NCBI GenBank assembly: GCA_947642555.1
Contig: CANRSX010000003.1
Location: 124,001-188,000, forward strand
Source: an uncultured Roseburia sp.
GTDB taxonomy: Bacteria; Bacillota; Clostridia; Lachnospirales; Lachnospiraceae
Reading direction: 5' to 3'
Length of the DNA stretch: 64,000 nt
The notes under the pieces were generated by a model. That model did no database searches. It was not told the origin of the DNA and saw nothing but the letters and a program-made list of their open reading frames with translations. A program made the translations under genes and the position numbers. This document shows positions 37,956 to 47,192 of this stretch, piece after piece; the stretch's first letter is position 1; each line of letters begins with the position of its first letter.

Positions 37956-39470
37956 ATGAATGCGGTACAGAAGACAATTGCGTTTGATGTGACAAAGAAA
38001 GCGGTGCTTCGGACACAGAATGCACTGGAAGTCCTGGATGAGAGCACCATGGGCAGGATGAAGGAGTCGAATGTCATCGGGATCTATCCGTCATTCCGGT
38101 ATCAGGAGATGACAGGTTACGGGTGCGCGATGACGGAGACCGCCTGTTATCTGCTCACAAAGATGACGCCGGAAAAGCGGAGAGAAGCGCTGATGTGCTG
38201 GTTTGGGGAGACCGGTGTGAATGCCGGGCTGGTGAGGATCCACATTGACAGCTGTGATTATTCGCTGGAAGAATACCAGGCGGTCGCGGATCCGATCGCA
38301 GACCCGGAGCTTCGGACTTTTTCGATTGCGCGCGACAGGAAGTATATTCTGCCCGTCATGAAGGAGGTCATGGAGCTCACCGGGGAGAAGCTGTCGGTTC
38401 TGCTAAGTCCGTGGTCTCCGCCGGCTGCATGGAAGACGCCGCCCGAGCTCTCGGAGAATGATAAGGCCGTATATGGAAATATGACCGCGGATGTCGATTT
38501 CTCCAGACCGGGCAGATGCTTTGGCGGGCGATTAAAGCCGGAGTACTACGGGTCCTGGGCGAAGTATCTCGTGAAGTTTATCCAGGCATATCTGGAGGAA
38601 GGGATACCGGTCACGATGTTAAGCGTTCAGAACGAGGCGGCTGCGGCGACAAGCTGGGACAGCTGTGTGTGGAGCGGGGAACAGGAGAAGACGTTTTTGC
38701 GGGATTTCCTCTATCCGGAGATGAAGCGCGCGGGGCTCACGGATCGCGTCGGTATTTTTATCTGGGATCACAATAAGGAGCGTATGATTGAGCATGTGGA
38801 GGATATGCTTGACGACGATACGATGGGGATGATCCGGGGGTTTGCCTATCACTGGTATTCCGGGGATCATTTTACGGCGCTCTCGATGCTGCATGACAAA
38901 TATCCGGAGAAAGTGCTTCTGCACACGGAAAGCTGCGGGCTTCATGTCCCGGGGAAGACAATGGCATATGAGCTGCCGGGGGAATTCCTGGAAGGGAATG
39001 CAGCGCTCCCGCCTGATCTGGCAGCGGCCGCAGCACGGACGCCTGCGGAGATGGATTTTGCAGATGCCGTGGCATATGCGCATGATATCATCGGCGATCT
39101 GAATCACGGGATGAACGGCTGGATTGACTGGAATATGATTGTGGACCGTACCGGAGGCCCGCGCCATGTGGCCGGCGGGTTTGCGGCGCCTCTTGTGGCG
39201 GAGGACGACGGGAGCTTTGAGAAGACGGTCAGTTATCACTATATCCGGCAGATTGCCAGGACGATCCGACCGGGTGCGGTCCGGATCGGCTGCAGTGTAT
39301 TTGGGAAGGCGGTGGAGGCCGCGGCGGCAGAGAATCGGGACGGCAGTATCGGGGTTGTGCTTTTCAACGACAGCGCGGATGAGATTACGGTATCGATTCG
39401 CCTGGCCGGATCGATCTGCGATGCGACGCTGCCGGCACATACGCTGAATACGGTAATAATTGGCAGATAA
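37956..39470 (+). CDS. GH30-family glycoside hydrolase
   Basis: 504-residue retaining glycosidase of the GH30 (glucosylceramidase-like) family. The acid/base glutamate is E227 in SVQNEAAAATSWDSCVW, and the nucleophile is E325 in VLLHTESCG. GYGCAMTETACYLL near the N-terminus and WIDWNMIVDRTGGPRH late in the barrel are family-like. No signal peptide, so it is probably intracellular and acts on imported glycosides. ATG 37956 has GGAGGG 9 bp upstream. The motif reads NEA where NEP is common in the family. The nearby AraC-GPH pair may belong to the same pathway, but the tRNA unit lies between them. Substrate unknown. Confidence 0.85.
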   Translation: MNAVQKTIAFDVTKKAVLRTQNALEVLDESTMGRMKESNVIGIYPSFRYQEMTGYGCAMTETACYLLTKMTPEKRREALMCWFGETGVNAGLVRIHIDSCDYSLEEYQAVADPIADPELRTFSIARDRKYILPVMKEVMELTGEKLSVLLSPWSPPAAWKTPPELSENDKAVYGNMTADVDFSRPGRCFGGRLKPEYYGSWAKYLVKFIQAYLEEGIPVTMLSVQNEAAAATSWDSCVWSGEQEKTFLRDFLYPEMKRAGLTDRVGIFIWDHNKERMIEHVEDMLDDDTMGMIRGFAYHWYSGDHFTALSMLHDKYPEKVLLHTESCGLHVPGKTMAYELPGEFLEGNAALPPDLAAAAARTPAEMDFADAVAYAHDIIGDLNHGMNGWIDWNMIVDRTGGPRHVAGGFAAPLVAEDDGSFEKTVSYHYIRQIARTIRPGAVRIGCSVFGKAVEAAAAENRDGSIGVVLFNDSADEITVSIRLAGSICDATLPAHTLNTVIIGR

Positions 39471-39485
39471 ATATTGAAGAAAATC

Positions 39486-39513
39486 TTGCAAGATTACAGG
39501 ATTGTGGTAAAAT
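39486..39513 (+). promoter_or_regulatory. Promoter of chemoreceptor gene
   Basis: TTGCAA (39486-39491), 16-bp spacer, TAAAAT (39508-39513), in the 97-bp gap after the GH30 gene. Confidence 0.45.
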
Positions 39514-39567
39514 ATAATTATATGCAGTTAATGTTCTTTTTCAAAAAAATAATAGGAGACTGGTGAG

Positions 39568-41256
39568 ATGGAAGGACAAAAGAAAACAAAATTTATCAAT
39601 TCGATTGCGGCGAAGATTTCCATGATGACGCTTGCCGTTGTCGTTTTGTCGGTGCTTGTAACCATTCTGAGTGCGATCACCGCATCGAGGAAGACCGTAT
39701 CGGCTGCTTATGCGGATTATGTGATGGATCTGGCGGCGATATCGGCGGAGACGGTTGACCTTCTGCCGGCGGAACGCGGTTACACGGAGTACAATTCCGT
39801 ACTCTCGTATGTCAGCATGAGAAATGTGGATTCTTCTTATGTGTGCGTGATTTCTCCGGACTGTGTACTGCTGTATCATCCGGATGAGTCGATGGTCGGC
39901 ACGACGACCGATATCCCGGCTGTGACGGAGACGGCGGCCGAGATCCGTGCGGGAAGGACGCCGGAGGATAAGGTGGTTACATATGAGTACAACGGTACGA
40001 CAAAGTATGCCGGTATGGCGATTACCAATAAGGGTAATATCGTTGTCGTGACGGCGGATGAGGACGAGATTCTCGAGCCGGTCAATAAGATGATGATGGA
40101 GATGATCTACGCGTCGATCATCGTGCTTTTGGTCTGCGTTGTGATCGGATATGTGGTGAGCCATTTTATCGGCAAGCCGATCAAGCAGCTTACCACGATT
40201 ATTACCGATACGGCAGGTCTGAATTTCAGACATAATCCGAATCTGATCCGGCTTTGCGCACGCAAGGATGAGACGGGCGAGATGGCAAGAGCAGCCCGCG
40301 ATATGAGAGCGAATATCCGTGAGATGATTCAGAACATTGATTCCGCGAGCAACCAGATCACGGAGAACGTGGACGGTCTTCAGCAGATTACGACGACTGT
40401 GGATCATATGTGCTCGGATAACTCCGCGACCAGCCAGCAGCTTGCGGCAGGTATGCAGGAGACCGCGGCTACCACGGTTACGATCAATGAGAATGTCAAT
40501 GTGATCAAGAACGGCGCCGATGATATCAACAACATGACGGCTGAGGGCGCAAGGACATCGGATGAGATTATGGAGCGCGCGAAGAAGATGCGTAACCATA
40601 CGGTTGCCGGCAGCGCGAGAACCATGGATATGTACAACAGTGTGAAGGTTAAGGCTGACAAGGCGATCGAAGGATCCAAGGCAGTGGAGAAGATCAACGA
40701 GCTGACCAGCACGATTATGGAGATTTCTTCCCAGACAAGTCTGCTTGCGCTGAATGCTTCGATTGAGGCGGCAAGAGCAGGTGAGGCAGGCCGTGGATTT
40801 GCGGTTGTTGCAACTGAGATCGGAAGCCTTGCGGATCAGACCTCCAAAGCGATTGCGGATATCAGCGGGATTGTTCAGGTGGTCAATGAGGCGGTATCCA
40901 ACATGGAGGGCTGCTTAAGCGAGAGTATGGACTTCCTTGAGAACACGATCCTGTCCGAGTACAAGAGCTTTGAGGAAGTCAGCGAGCAGTATCAGGCTGA
41001 CGCGGATGTCTTTAAGAGCAGTATGGACAACGTGAGAGAGGCCGTGGAAGGTCTTGCGGGTTCGATCGAGGCGATTGCCCAGGCGTTAAGCGGTATCAAC
41101 GATACGGTTGGAGAGTCTGCGATCGGAGTTACGGATATCGCGGAGAAGACCAGCGACATGGTGGAGAAGACAGGAACGACACACGAGATGGTTTCCGAGT
41201 GCTTCGACTGTGTGGCAAACTTAAGAGAGATTGTACAGAAATTCATATTAGAGTAA
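39568..41256 (+). CDS. Methyl-accepting chemotaxis protein
   Basis: 562-residue transmembrane chemoreceptor. A transmembrane helix (about residues 15-38) is followed by a periplasm-side sensor resembling a single Cache domain (about 40-185), a second helix (about 187-208), a HAMP segment (about 208-265) and the long helical signalling domain. The hairpin tip [30 protein letters not shown] is the near-invariant CheA/CheW-contact region. Its presence implies a motile or otherwise chemotactic host. RBS AGGAGAC. It lies between a glycosidase and a P-type ATPase and is flanked by a terminator, so it is likely monocistronic. Confidence 0.94.
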   Translation: MEGQKKTKFINSIAAKISMMTLAVVVLSVLVTILSAITASRKTVSAAYADYVMDLAAISAETVDLLPAERGYTEYNSVLSYVSMRNVDSSYVCVISPDCVLLYHPDESMVGTTTDIPAVTETAAEIRAGRTPEDKVVTYEYNGTTKYAGMAITNKGNIVVVTADEDEILEPVNKMMMEMIYASIIVLLVCVVIGYVVSHFIGKPIKQLTTIITDTAGLNFRHNPNLIRLCARKDETGEMARAARDMRANIREMIQNIDSASNQITENVDGLQQITTTVDHMCSDNSATSQQLAAGMQETAATTVTINENVNVIKNGADDINNMTAEGARTSDEIMERAKKMRNHTVAGSARTMDMYNSVKVKADKAIEGSKAVEKINELTSTIMEISSQTSLLALNASIEAARAGEAGRGFAVVATEIGSLADQTSKAIADISGIVQVVNEAVSNMEGCLSESMDFLENTILSEYKSFEEVSEQYQADADVFKSSMDNVREAVEGLAGSIEAIAQALSGINDTVGESAIGVTDIAEKTSDMVEKTGTTHEMVSECFDCVANLREIVQKFILE

Positions 41257-41272
41257 CGATCAGGCATATCAG

Positions 41273-41302
41273 AAAAAGGCATCCGAATGGATGCCTTTTT
41301 TA
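41273..41302. terminator. Terminator after the chemoreceptor gene
   Basis: Perfect 12-bp stem AAAAAGGCATCC/GGATGCCTTTTT with a GAAT loop. The A- and T-runs on both sides would allow function in either direction. Confidence 0.85.
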
Positions 41303-41401
41303 TATGAAAGCAGCAGCGTTGCGAAGTCCGATGCCTGTCATATTTTACAGCCCGTCCACATAGAATGTAGCATGATATCCGGATGGAACAGGGAGGGAGA
41401 T

Positions 41402-43987
41402 ATGGCAGAACAGGAACAAACCAGACAGGCGGAGCGGGGACGGAATGTGCTGGAGGATGAGAAGCGTCCTTCGATGGCGGAGTGCTTTGCCGGCCAGCTG
41501 AATGATCCGCTGATCTTTATTCTGTTTGTGGCAGCGGCGATTTCTCTGCTGCTGAAGGAATACGGGGACACGGCGATTATTCTGGCGGTCGTCCTGGTAA
41601 ACGCGTTTGTGGGAGTGATTCAGGAGGGACGTGCCCAGCGCGCGTTAGAGGCGCTGAAAGAGCTGACAAGCCCGCATGCGCTGATTCGTGAGGGCGGGCA
41701 GGTTCGGAGCATTCAGGCGGCGGATCTGATCCCGGGAGATATCGTGGTGTTAGAGGCAGGATGTCAGGTGCCGGCGGATCTTAAGCTGACAAAGGCTGTG
41801 AATTTAAAGATCGAGGAGGCGGCACTGACCGGTGAGTCGGTTCCGGTCACAAAGGATACCGCGGAAAAAAATCAGGCGTATATGTCCACAAATGTCACCT
41901 ATGGCAGGGGAGAGGGGATCGTCACGGCCATCGGGATGGACACGGAGATCGGAAAGATTGCCCGTATGCTGAAGGATGCGAAGACAGAGATGACGCCCCT
42001 TCAGAAGCGTCTCGGCGATCTGGGAAAGGTGCTGAGCTCGATTTCAGTATTTTTATGTGTGCTGCTGTTTTTTATCGCCGTGCTGCAGCGGCGCGATATC
42101 GGGGAGATGCTGATCACGGCGATTTCGCTTGCCGTGGCCGCTGTGCCGGAGGGACTGCCTGCGATTGTGACCATGGTGCTTGCGCTGTCTGTCTCCAGGA
42201 TGGTAAAGGTACATACGATCGTGAAGCGTCTGCCGAGCGTGGAGACGCTGGGATGCGTCAGCGTTGTCTGCTCGGATAAAACCGGCACGCTGACCCAAAA
42301 CCGTATGACAGTGACGAAATGCTACACAAACGGGCGGCAGTGCGGCGTGGATCAGCTCGATGATACGACCGATCAGGAGTACCTGACAGGCTTTGCGCTC
42401 TGCAACGACGCGTCGCTTGCGGGAGGAATGCGCAGAGGGGATCCGACGGAGCTGGCGCTGCTGGACCTCGCGGCGCGTTATGGGATCCGGCGGGAGGAGA
42501 CCGAGCAGAAAATGGCGCGGATGGGTGAGATCGCGTTTGACTCCGGACGGAAGATGATGACGACATTTCATAAAAGGAACGGAAGAGGAATCTCCTATAC
42601 CAAGGGATCGCCGGATGAGGTACTGGAACGGTGCAGATATGTGCTGGCCGGCGGGAAGATTCAGCCGATGTCTTCCGCGGCAAAAAAGAAAATCCGGGAT
42701 GCATTACAGGAATTTACCCATCAGGGCTTAAGAGTCCTGGCGCTCGGAATGTGCGGGTCGGTCGCAGAACCGACTGAGAGTGATCTGACCTTTCTCGGCC
42801 TTGCCGGAATGAGCGATCCGGTGCGCCCCGGGGTAAAGGAGGCGGTCGCGGCGTTCTCGGAGGCAGGCGTAAAAACGGTGATGATTACCGGGGACCGGGA
42901 GGACACCGCCTTTGCGATCGCGCGGGAAATCGGAATCGCGGGGGCGGAGTCGGAGTGCATTACGGGGGAGGAACTGGAGCGGATCGGGGAGGAGGAGCTG
43001 GCGGGAAAGATAAAAGAGCTGCGTGTCTTTGCGCATGTCTCGCCGGAGCATAAGGTGAGGATCGTATCCGCCTGCAGGAAAAATGGTGAGATCACGGCAA
43101 TGACCGGTGACGGCGTCAATGACGCGCCCTCGCTAAAGTCCGCTGACGTCGGGATCGCGATGGGACAGGCGGGGACAGACGTCGCAAAGAACGCCGCGGA
43201 CATTGTGCTGACGGATGACAATTTTGCCACGATTGCGCAGGCGATCGCACAGGGCAGAAGCATCTACGAAAATATCCGCAAATCCGTGCTCTTTCTGCTG
43301 TCTTCCAATTTCGGAGAAATTATTACGATGCTGGCGGCCGTGCTGTGCGGCCTGGCTGCACCGCTGCGGTCCAGCCATATTTTATGGATTAACCTGATAA
43401 CGGATTCGCTGCCGGCATTAGCGCTCGGCATTGATGAGGAGGAAAATAAAAGCTATATGGACCGGCCTCCCAGGCACAGGGACGAAAGCCTGTTTGCGGG
43501 GGGCGGATGGAGCTGCACCTGTTTTTACGGCGTCCTGATTGCACTGATCAGTACGCTGGCGTTCCTTCAGCTGCCGGTCGGGCTGATCCTGCGGTCGAAT
43601 GGCACGCTGTCGCTGGAAGGGATCCGGGAGCTGCTCACGTATCCGGAGATCTTAAACCGGTGTCAGACATATGCGTTTACCGTGCTGGGAATGGCACAGC
43701 TGTTTCATGCCGTCGGGATGCGGGATGTGGAGATCTCGGTGTTCCGCATGAACCATCTCGGAAATCCGCTGATGATCGCAGCGTTTGGGATCGGGTTTGG
43801 ACTGCAGCTTCTGGTGACAGAGGTTCCGTATTTTGTCCGCCTGTTTGGAACCTGCCGGCTGACGCTGATGGAATGGGTCAGTCTGCTTCTGCTGGCTATG
43901 GTGCCGCTGCTGGCGCATGAAATCCTGGTGCTGTTATCCGCTCTCGCGGAGCGAAAAAAATGCGTCAGGCAGAAAGAACGCGCCTGA
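41402..43987 (+). CDS. Cation-transporting P-type ATPase (P2 type)
   Basis: 861-residue integral membrane pump, most like bacterial Ca2+-type P2 ATPases. The phosphorylated aspartate is D292 in CSDKTGTLTQNRM; TGES in the actuator domain and MTGDGVNDAPSLKSADVGIAMG in the hinge are intact. M4 has the AVPEGLPAIVTMVLALSVSRM motif associated with calcium binding. The C-terminus has six hydrophobic spans. D292 is some 40-50 residues earlier than usual because the N-terminal cytoplasmic domain is short. The frame is open upstream to 41291, but GGGAGG before ATG 41402 fixes the start. Ion specificity is inferred. Confidence 0.88.
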   Translation: MAEQEQTRQAERGRNVLEDEKRPSMAECFAGQLNDPLIFILFVAAAISLLLKEYGDTAIILAVVLVNAFVGVIQEGRAQRALEALKELTSPHALIREGGQVRSIQAADLIPGDIVVLEAGCQVPADLKLTKAVNLKIEEAALTGESVPVTKDTAEKNQAYMSTNVTYGRGEGIVTAIGMDTEIGKIARMLKDAKTEMTPLQKRLGDLGKVLSSISVFLCVLLFFIAVLQRRDIGEMLITAISLAVAAVPEGLPAIVTMVLALSVSRMVKVHTIVKRLPSVETLGCVSVVCSDKTGTLTQNRMTVTKCYTNGRQCGVDQLDDTTDQEYLTGFALCNDASLAGGMRRGDPTELALLDLAARYGIRREETEQKMARMGEIAFDSGRKMMTTFHKRNGRGISYTKGSPDEVLERCRYVLAGGKIQPMSSAAKKKIRDALQEFTHQGLRVLALGMCGSVAEPTESDLTFLGLAGMSDPVRPGVKEAVAAFSEAGVKTVMITGDREDTAFAIAREIGIAGAESECITGEELERIGEEELAGKIKELRVFAHVSPEHKVRIVSACRKNGEITAMTGDGVNDAPSLKSADVGIAMGQAGTDVAKNAADIVLTDDNFATIAQAIAQGRSIYENIRKSVLFLLSSNFGEIITMLAAVLCGLAAPLRSSHILWINLITDSLPALALGIDEEENKSYMDRPPRHRDESLFAGGGWSCTCFYGVLIALISTLAFLQLPVGLILRSNGTLSLEGIRELLTYPEILNRCQTYAFTVLGMAQLFHAVGMRDVEISVFRMNHLGNPLMIAAFGIGFGLQLLVTEVPYFVRLFGTCRLTLMEWVSLLLLAMVPLLAHEILVLLSALAERKKCVRQKERA

Positions 43988-43998
43988 CGCGGAAGAGA

Positions 43999-44637
43999 TC
44001 AGTAATTTAAAAGAAATTCTGCGAACTGTACGGCTGTTTCCGGGTTGGAACCGCGATAGAGCAGGGCAAAGTAACACGATTCATAATAATTATTTTTCAT
44101 CAGCCATTCGTTATCCGAGACCTCAATCGCACAGGGATAGGAATCTCCGTTTTCATCCGTGGAATAAAGCAGCTGATCCTCATAGCGTGCCAGCAGCTCG
44201 GCCGGGAGCAGTTCGGAGAGATCCTGAAAAGCGCCCTGTTCGGCGTAGTCTAAAAAGATAGCGCCGCGGCCGAGAAAGATATCCTGTCCGCCTGCGGCAA
44301 TCAGTGTGCCGAGAACCTGAATCTCGTTGAACGACTGGGAGTAATCGTCTTCCGGAAAATACATGGATGCGTTCACAGAGACCGGGGACTCTTCCGGATC
44401 ATAGCCGTATGTGGTGAGAAATTCATCAAAACCGCTGTCATCCGTGTTCATCATATCATTGCAGTTGATCATGAGGACATTTAAGACAGGTTCCCGGTAG
44501 GTGACGCGGTTATAAATAAAAGAGATCACGAGACCAGCGCCGAGTATGGTGAGAAGGATGGGCAGTTTGTAGTAGTCCCAGATATATTCGGCTTTGGTTT
44601 TGGGACTCATCGCTTTAAAATCAGGCTTTTTTTCCAT
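43999..44637 (-). CDS. Membrane-anchored protein of unknown function
   Basis: 212 residues. A basic N-terminus is followed by one transmembrane helix (about residues 27-46) and an exported soluble domain. Segments such as QDIFLGRGAIFLDYAEQGAFQ and LAELL-like helices followed by NPETAVQFAEFLLNY resemble the lobes of extracellular solute-binding proteins, but it is far shorter. ATG 44637 is preferred over the in-frame GTG at 44649, which overlaps the GGAG. Convergent with the P-type ATPase gene, ending 11 bp away. No operon partner. Function unknown. Confidence 0.7.
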   Translation of the reverse strand: MEKKPDFKAMSPKTKAEYIWDYYKLPILLTILGAGLVISFIYNRVTYREPVLNVLMINCNDMMNTDDSGFDEFLTTYGYDPEESPVSVNASMYFPEDDYSQSFNEIQVLGTLIAAGGQDIFLGRGAIFLDYAEQGAFQDLSELLPAELLARYEDQLLYSTDENGDSYPCAIEVSDNEWLMKNNYYESCYFALLYRGSNPETAVQFAEFLLNY

Positions 44638-44780
44638 GATAAATCGCACTCCTTTTTTGTAAAAATATGACAGTACAAGGATAACACAGATAAAAACAGG
44701 AAAAAAGGGGGTAATTATGAACTTTTTCTAAAATAGAAAGAAACAACAGACACTGCCGCGCTTCACGGGCCGCTTATCGC

Positions 44781-44804
44781 AAAAAAAAGACCTGCTGTCA
44801 GGCC
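44781..44804 (-). terminator. Terminator after tRNA-Gly
   Basis: Read on the minus strand, GGCCTG/CAGGTC (one G-U) is followed by eight Ts. It ends the tRNA-Phe-tRNA-Gly unit. The remaining bases between 44650 and 44780 hold no gene that I can support. Confidence 0.75.
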
Positions 44805-44815
44805 GTTTTCCAAAG

Positions 44816-44886
44816 AGCGGGTGATGGGAATCGAACCCACGTATCCAGCTTGGAAGGCTGGTGTTCTACCATTGAACTACACCCGC
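44816..44886 (-). tRNA. tRNA-Gly (UCC)
   Basis: Minus-strand acceptor GCGGGTG (44886-44880) pairs with CACCCGC (44823-44817), discriminator U. The anticodon loop contains UCC (CTTCCAA), and the T-loop GGTTCGATTCC is standard. 71 nt, no encoded CCA. Confidence 0.96.
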
Positions 44887-44889
44887 ATA

Positions 44890-44962
<73 letters not shown>

Positions 44963-44977
44963 GTCTCACAGATATAT

Positions 44978-45006
44978 ATTTTACCGGATGCAGACGGAAA
45001 AGTCAA
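44978..45006 (-). promoter_or_regulatory. Promoter of the tRNA-Phe-tRNA-Gly unit
   Basis: On the minus strand TTGACT (45006-45001), 17-bp spacer, TAAAAT (44983-44978), 15 bp before the tRNA-Phe 5' end. Confidence 0.65.
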
Positions 45007-45169
45007 GAAAAAATCCTAAACTTCATTAAATTTTCCGAAACATCGAAAAAGGTCTTTTCTATCACTGTCATACATGATAAAATAACAGAACAGTGGTGGG
45101 ACACACTAGAAAAAGCGCGGGGCAGAATGTCGGCCTGGTGCCGCGGACCGTGCGGAAATGAGGTTTGAT

Positions 45170-45661
45170 ATGCGGGAAATATTAGTGATTGTGGCAAAGA
45201 AGAAGACAGTAGTCAGAAAGATTATGAATATTGCGCTGTTCGTGCTGGCCTGTCTGTTGTTTGTACTGGCGATGGGCGCGCCGGTTCTTACAATCCCGGC
45301 GATTGTGGTTGCGGTACTCTGGTATTTTCAGGGATTCCACGCGGATTTTGAATTTGAATATACCTATTATGACGGCGACCTTCGTTTTGCACGGATCCGG
45401 TCAAAGAGCAGGCGGAAAAGCCTTGGGATCGTGCAGATGGATGACGTCATCACGATTGCGCCGAAGGGAGACCGCAGCGTCTACAAGTATGAGAATGATT
45501 CGAGTATGACGTATAAGAATCTTTCTTCCGGAGAACCGGGAGCGAGAGTGTATGAGCTTATTTTTAAAGGGGAAAAGGGATTAAACCGCTATGAGTTTGA
45601 ACCGGATGATGAGATGCTCGACGCGATCATGGTAAAGTATCCGCGTTCTGTAGTCAGATAG
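45170..45661 (+). CDS. Small membrane protein of unknown function (DUF6106-like)
   Basis: 163 residues. Two adjacent hydrophobic helices (about residues 15-55, including ALFVLACLLFVLAMGAPVLT) are followed by a soluble beta-rich domain that resembles PH-like membrane-associated domains. I recall similar proteins labelled DUF6106 in Lachnospiraceae, but could not verify this. ATG 45170 has GAGGT 5 bp upstream; ATG 45158 overlaps that site. It is a lone gene with a terminator at 45684. Confidence 0.65.
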   Translation: MREILVIVAKKKTVVRKIMNIALFVLACLLFVLAMGAPVLTIPAIVVAVLWYFQGFHADFEFEYTYYDGDLRFARIRSKSRRKSLGIVQMDDVITIAPKGDRSVYKYENDSSMTYKNLSSGEPGARVYELIFKGEKGLNRYEFEPDDEMLDAIMVKYPRSVVR

Positions 45662-45683
45662 ACGAGAGTAATCTCTGTTTGAG

Positions 45684-45707
45684 AAAAGGTGCCGTCCGGC
45701 ACCTTTT
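45684..45707. terminator. Terminator between convergent genes
   Basis: Perfect 10-bp stem AAAAGGTGCC/GGCACCTTTT with a GTCC loop and flanking A- and T-runs; usable by both the plus-strand gene at 45170 and the minus-strand gene at 45746. Confidence 0.8.
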
Positions 45708-45745
45708 TAAGCGGTTATCACAAATGAAACCAGGATCTGTGGCAT

Positions 45746-46147
45746 TTATTTCATATCATCCAGGTAACGCATACGGCTGGGATCTAATTCGAGTGTTTTG
45801 GAATGACCGGAGGTATTCTGCTGACGCAGGCATTTGGAACAGACGGTGCCAAAAGCGACCGGAGCGCCGCATATGACGCAGTGCATTTTGATGGTGCTCA
45901 ATTCCTTGCTCTTGTACTCGATCCGCCCTTCCCGGATCCATCGCTTTACCTGCTGGATCGGGATGTCAAAGTGCTGGGCGACATCGTATTCCGTCACATC
46001 ATTTTCACGAATGTAGTCCTTCACTTCACTGAACAACAGCTGTTCCGCGCAAAAGGCGCAGACGGTACTTTTGCTGTTGGCCGGAAGCGTCCGGTTGCAC
46101 AGTTCGCAGTGTAAGTCTTCGTCAAATAAATCGTGCTGCTGCTCCAT
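45746..46147 (-). CDS. Zinc-finger/HTH protein of the flagellar-operon type
   Basis: 133 residues. An N-terminal pair CELCNRT and CAFCAEQ and a later CVICG and CSKCLRQ suggest two zinc-binding clusters. Between them lies a helix-turn-helix-like segment, YDVAQHFDIPIQQVKRWIREGRIEYKS, in MerR/HTH style. The layout resembles YvyF/TIGR03826 proteins found in flagellar operons, though no flagellar gene is adjacent. RBS AGGAGG. A role in regulation is inferred; I would not assign a target. Confidence 0.65.
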   Translation of the reverse strand: MEQQHDLFDEDLHCELCNRTLPANSKSTVCAFCAEQLLFSEVKDYIRENDVTEYDVAQHFDIPIQQVKRWIREGRIEYKSKELSTIKMHCVICGAPVAFGTVCSKCLRQQNTSGHSKTLELDPSRMRYLDDMK

Positions 46148-46290
46148 GGATGAATTCCTCCTGATCTGTGTGCCGCGAAATCATCTGTCGTATCATTTCA
46201 GGCACCGTTTTCATTATAACATGAATGTGACCGGATGCAACAGTTTTCTTACTGGGAAAATAAATCGACCAAAGAACGGAGGAGAGGGAA

Positions 46291-47097
46291 ATGGTCAGTG
46301 AGATTGACGCCGGAAACGGGAAGATGCGCTGTGAGCTTCCGATCGGTGTATTTGACTCTGGAGTCGGCGGTATCAGCGTCCTGAGGGAGCTCGTCGCGCT
46401 GATGCCGAATGAAAATTATATCTTTTACGGAGATTCGGCGCATGCGCCATACGGGACGAAATCACTGGAGGAGGTGCGCAGGCTGACGTTCGCCGACGCG
46501 GAATTCCTGATGCAGATGGGAGTAAAGGCGCTTGTCGTGGCCTGCAATACGGCGACAAGCGCGGCGGTGAAGCTTCTGCGGGAGCGCTACGCCGACCTTC
46601 CGGTCATCGGCATTGAGCCGGCGCTAAAACCGGCAGTCCGTGCGGCGGAGCATGCAAGGATCCTTGTGCTTGCGACTCCGATGACGTTGCGGGAGGACAA
46701 GTTCTGCGAGCTTATGCACCGGTTTGAGAAGGAGGCGGAGATTCTGACACTGCCCTGTCCGGGGCTGGTGGAATTTGTGGAGGCGGGAACGCTGTCCGGT
46801 GAAACGTTAGAGGAGTTCCTTGCGGAGCTCTTTGCGGAATATCTGCAGCATCCGGTGGACTGTGCGGTGCTGGGGTGCACGCATTATCCGTTTGTGAAGC
46901 CTGTGATACAAAAGGTTCTCGGGGCGGATGTGAGGATCTTTGACGGGGGAGAGGGAACCGCCCGTGAGACGAAAAGGAGGCTTGCGGAGAGCGGTCTTTT
47001 AAATCCGTCCGGTCAGAGGGGAGAGGTTGCGCTGTACAACAGCCTTGCTTCGGAGGAGACGATGCAGCTTGCCAGAAGGCTGCTGGGACCCTTATAA
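46291..47097 (+). CDS. murI: Glutamate racemase
   Basis: Supplies D-glutamate for the peptidoglycan stem peptide. PIGVFDSGVGGISVLREL and the two catalytic cysteine segments VVACNTATSAA and VLGCTHYPF, together with YGDSAHAPYG, identify the family. 268 residues is normal. GGAGGAGAGG precedes ATG 46291. It stands alone between the divergent zinc-finger gene and an orphan transcription unit. Confidence 0.96.
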   Translation: MVSEIDAGNGKMRCELPIGVFDSGVGGISVLRELVALMPNENYIFYGDSAHAPYGTKSLEEVRRLTFADAEFLMQMGVKALVVACNTATSAAVKLLRERYADLPVIGIEPALKPAVRAAEHARILVLATPMTLREDKFCELMHRFEKEAEILTLPCPGLVEFVEAGTLSGETLEEFLAELFAEYLQHPVDCAVLGCTHYPFVKPVIQKVLGADVRIFDGGEGTARETKRRLAESGLLNPSGQRGEVALYNSLASEETMQLARRLLGPL

Positions 47098-47152
47098 AAT
47101 ATTAAAGAAATCTAAAATGAAAAATCTTATTTTTTAGAAAGCTTTTCGAAAA

Positions 47153-47186
47153 TTGACATACTTCTGACACATTTGTTTTTTATACT
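47153..47186 (+). promoter_or_regulatory. Promoter of orphan unit
   Basis: TTGACA (47153-47158) and TATACT (47181-47186) are both strong hexamers but 22 bp apart, which suggests an activator-dependent promoter like spoIIG. TTTTCGAAAA lies directly upstream of the -35. Confidence 0.45.
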
Positions 47187-47192
47187 AATATC

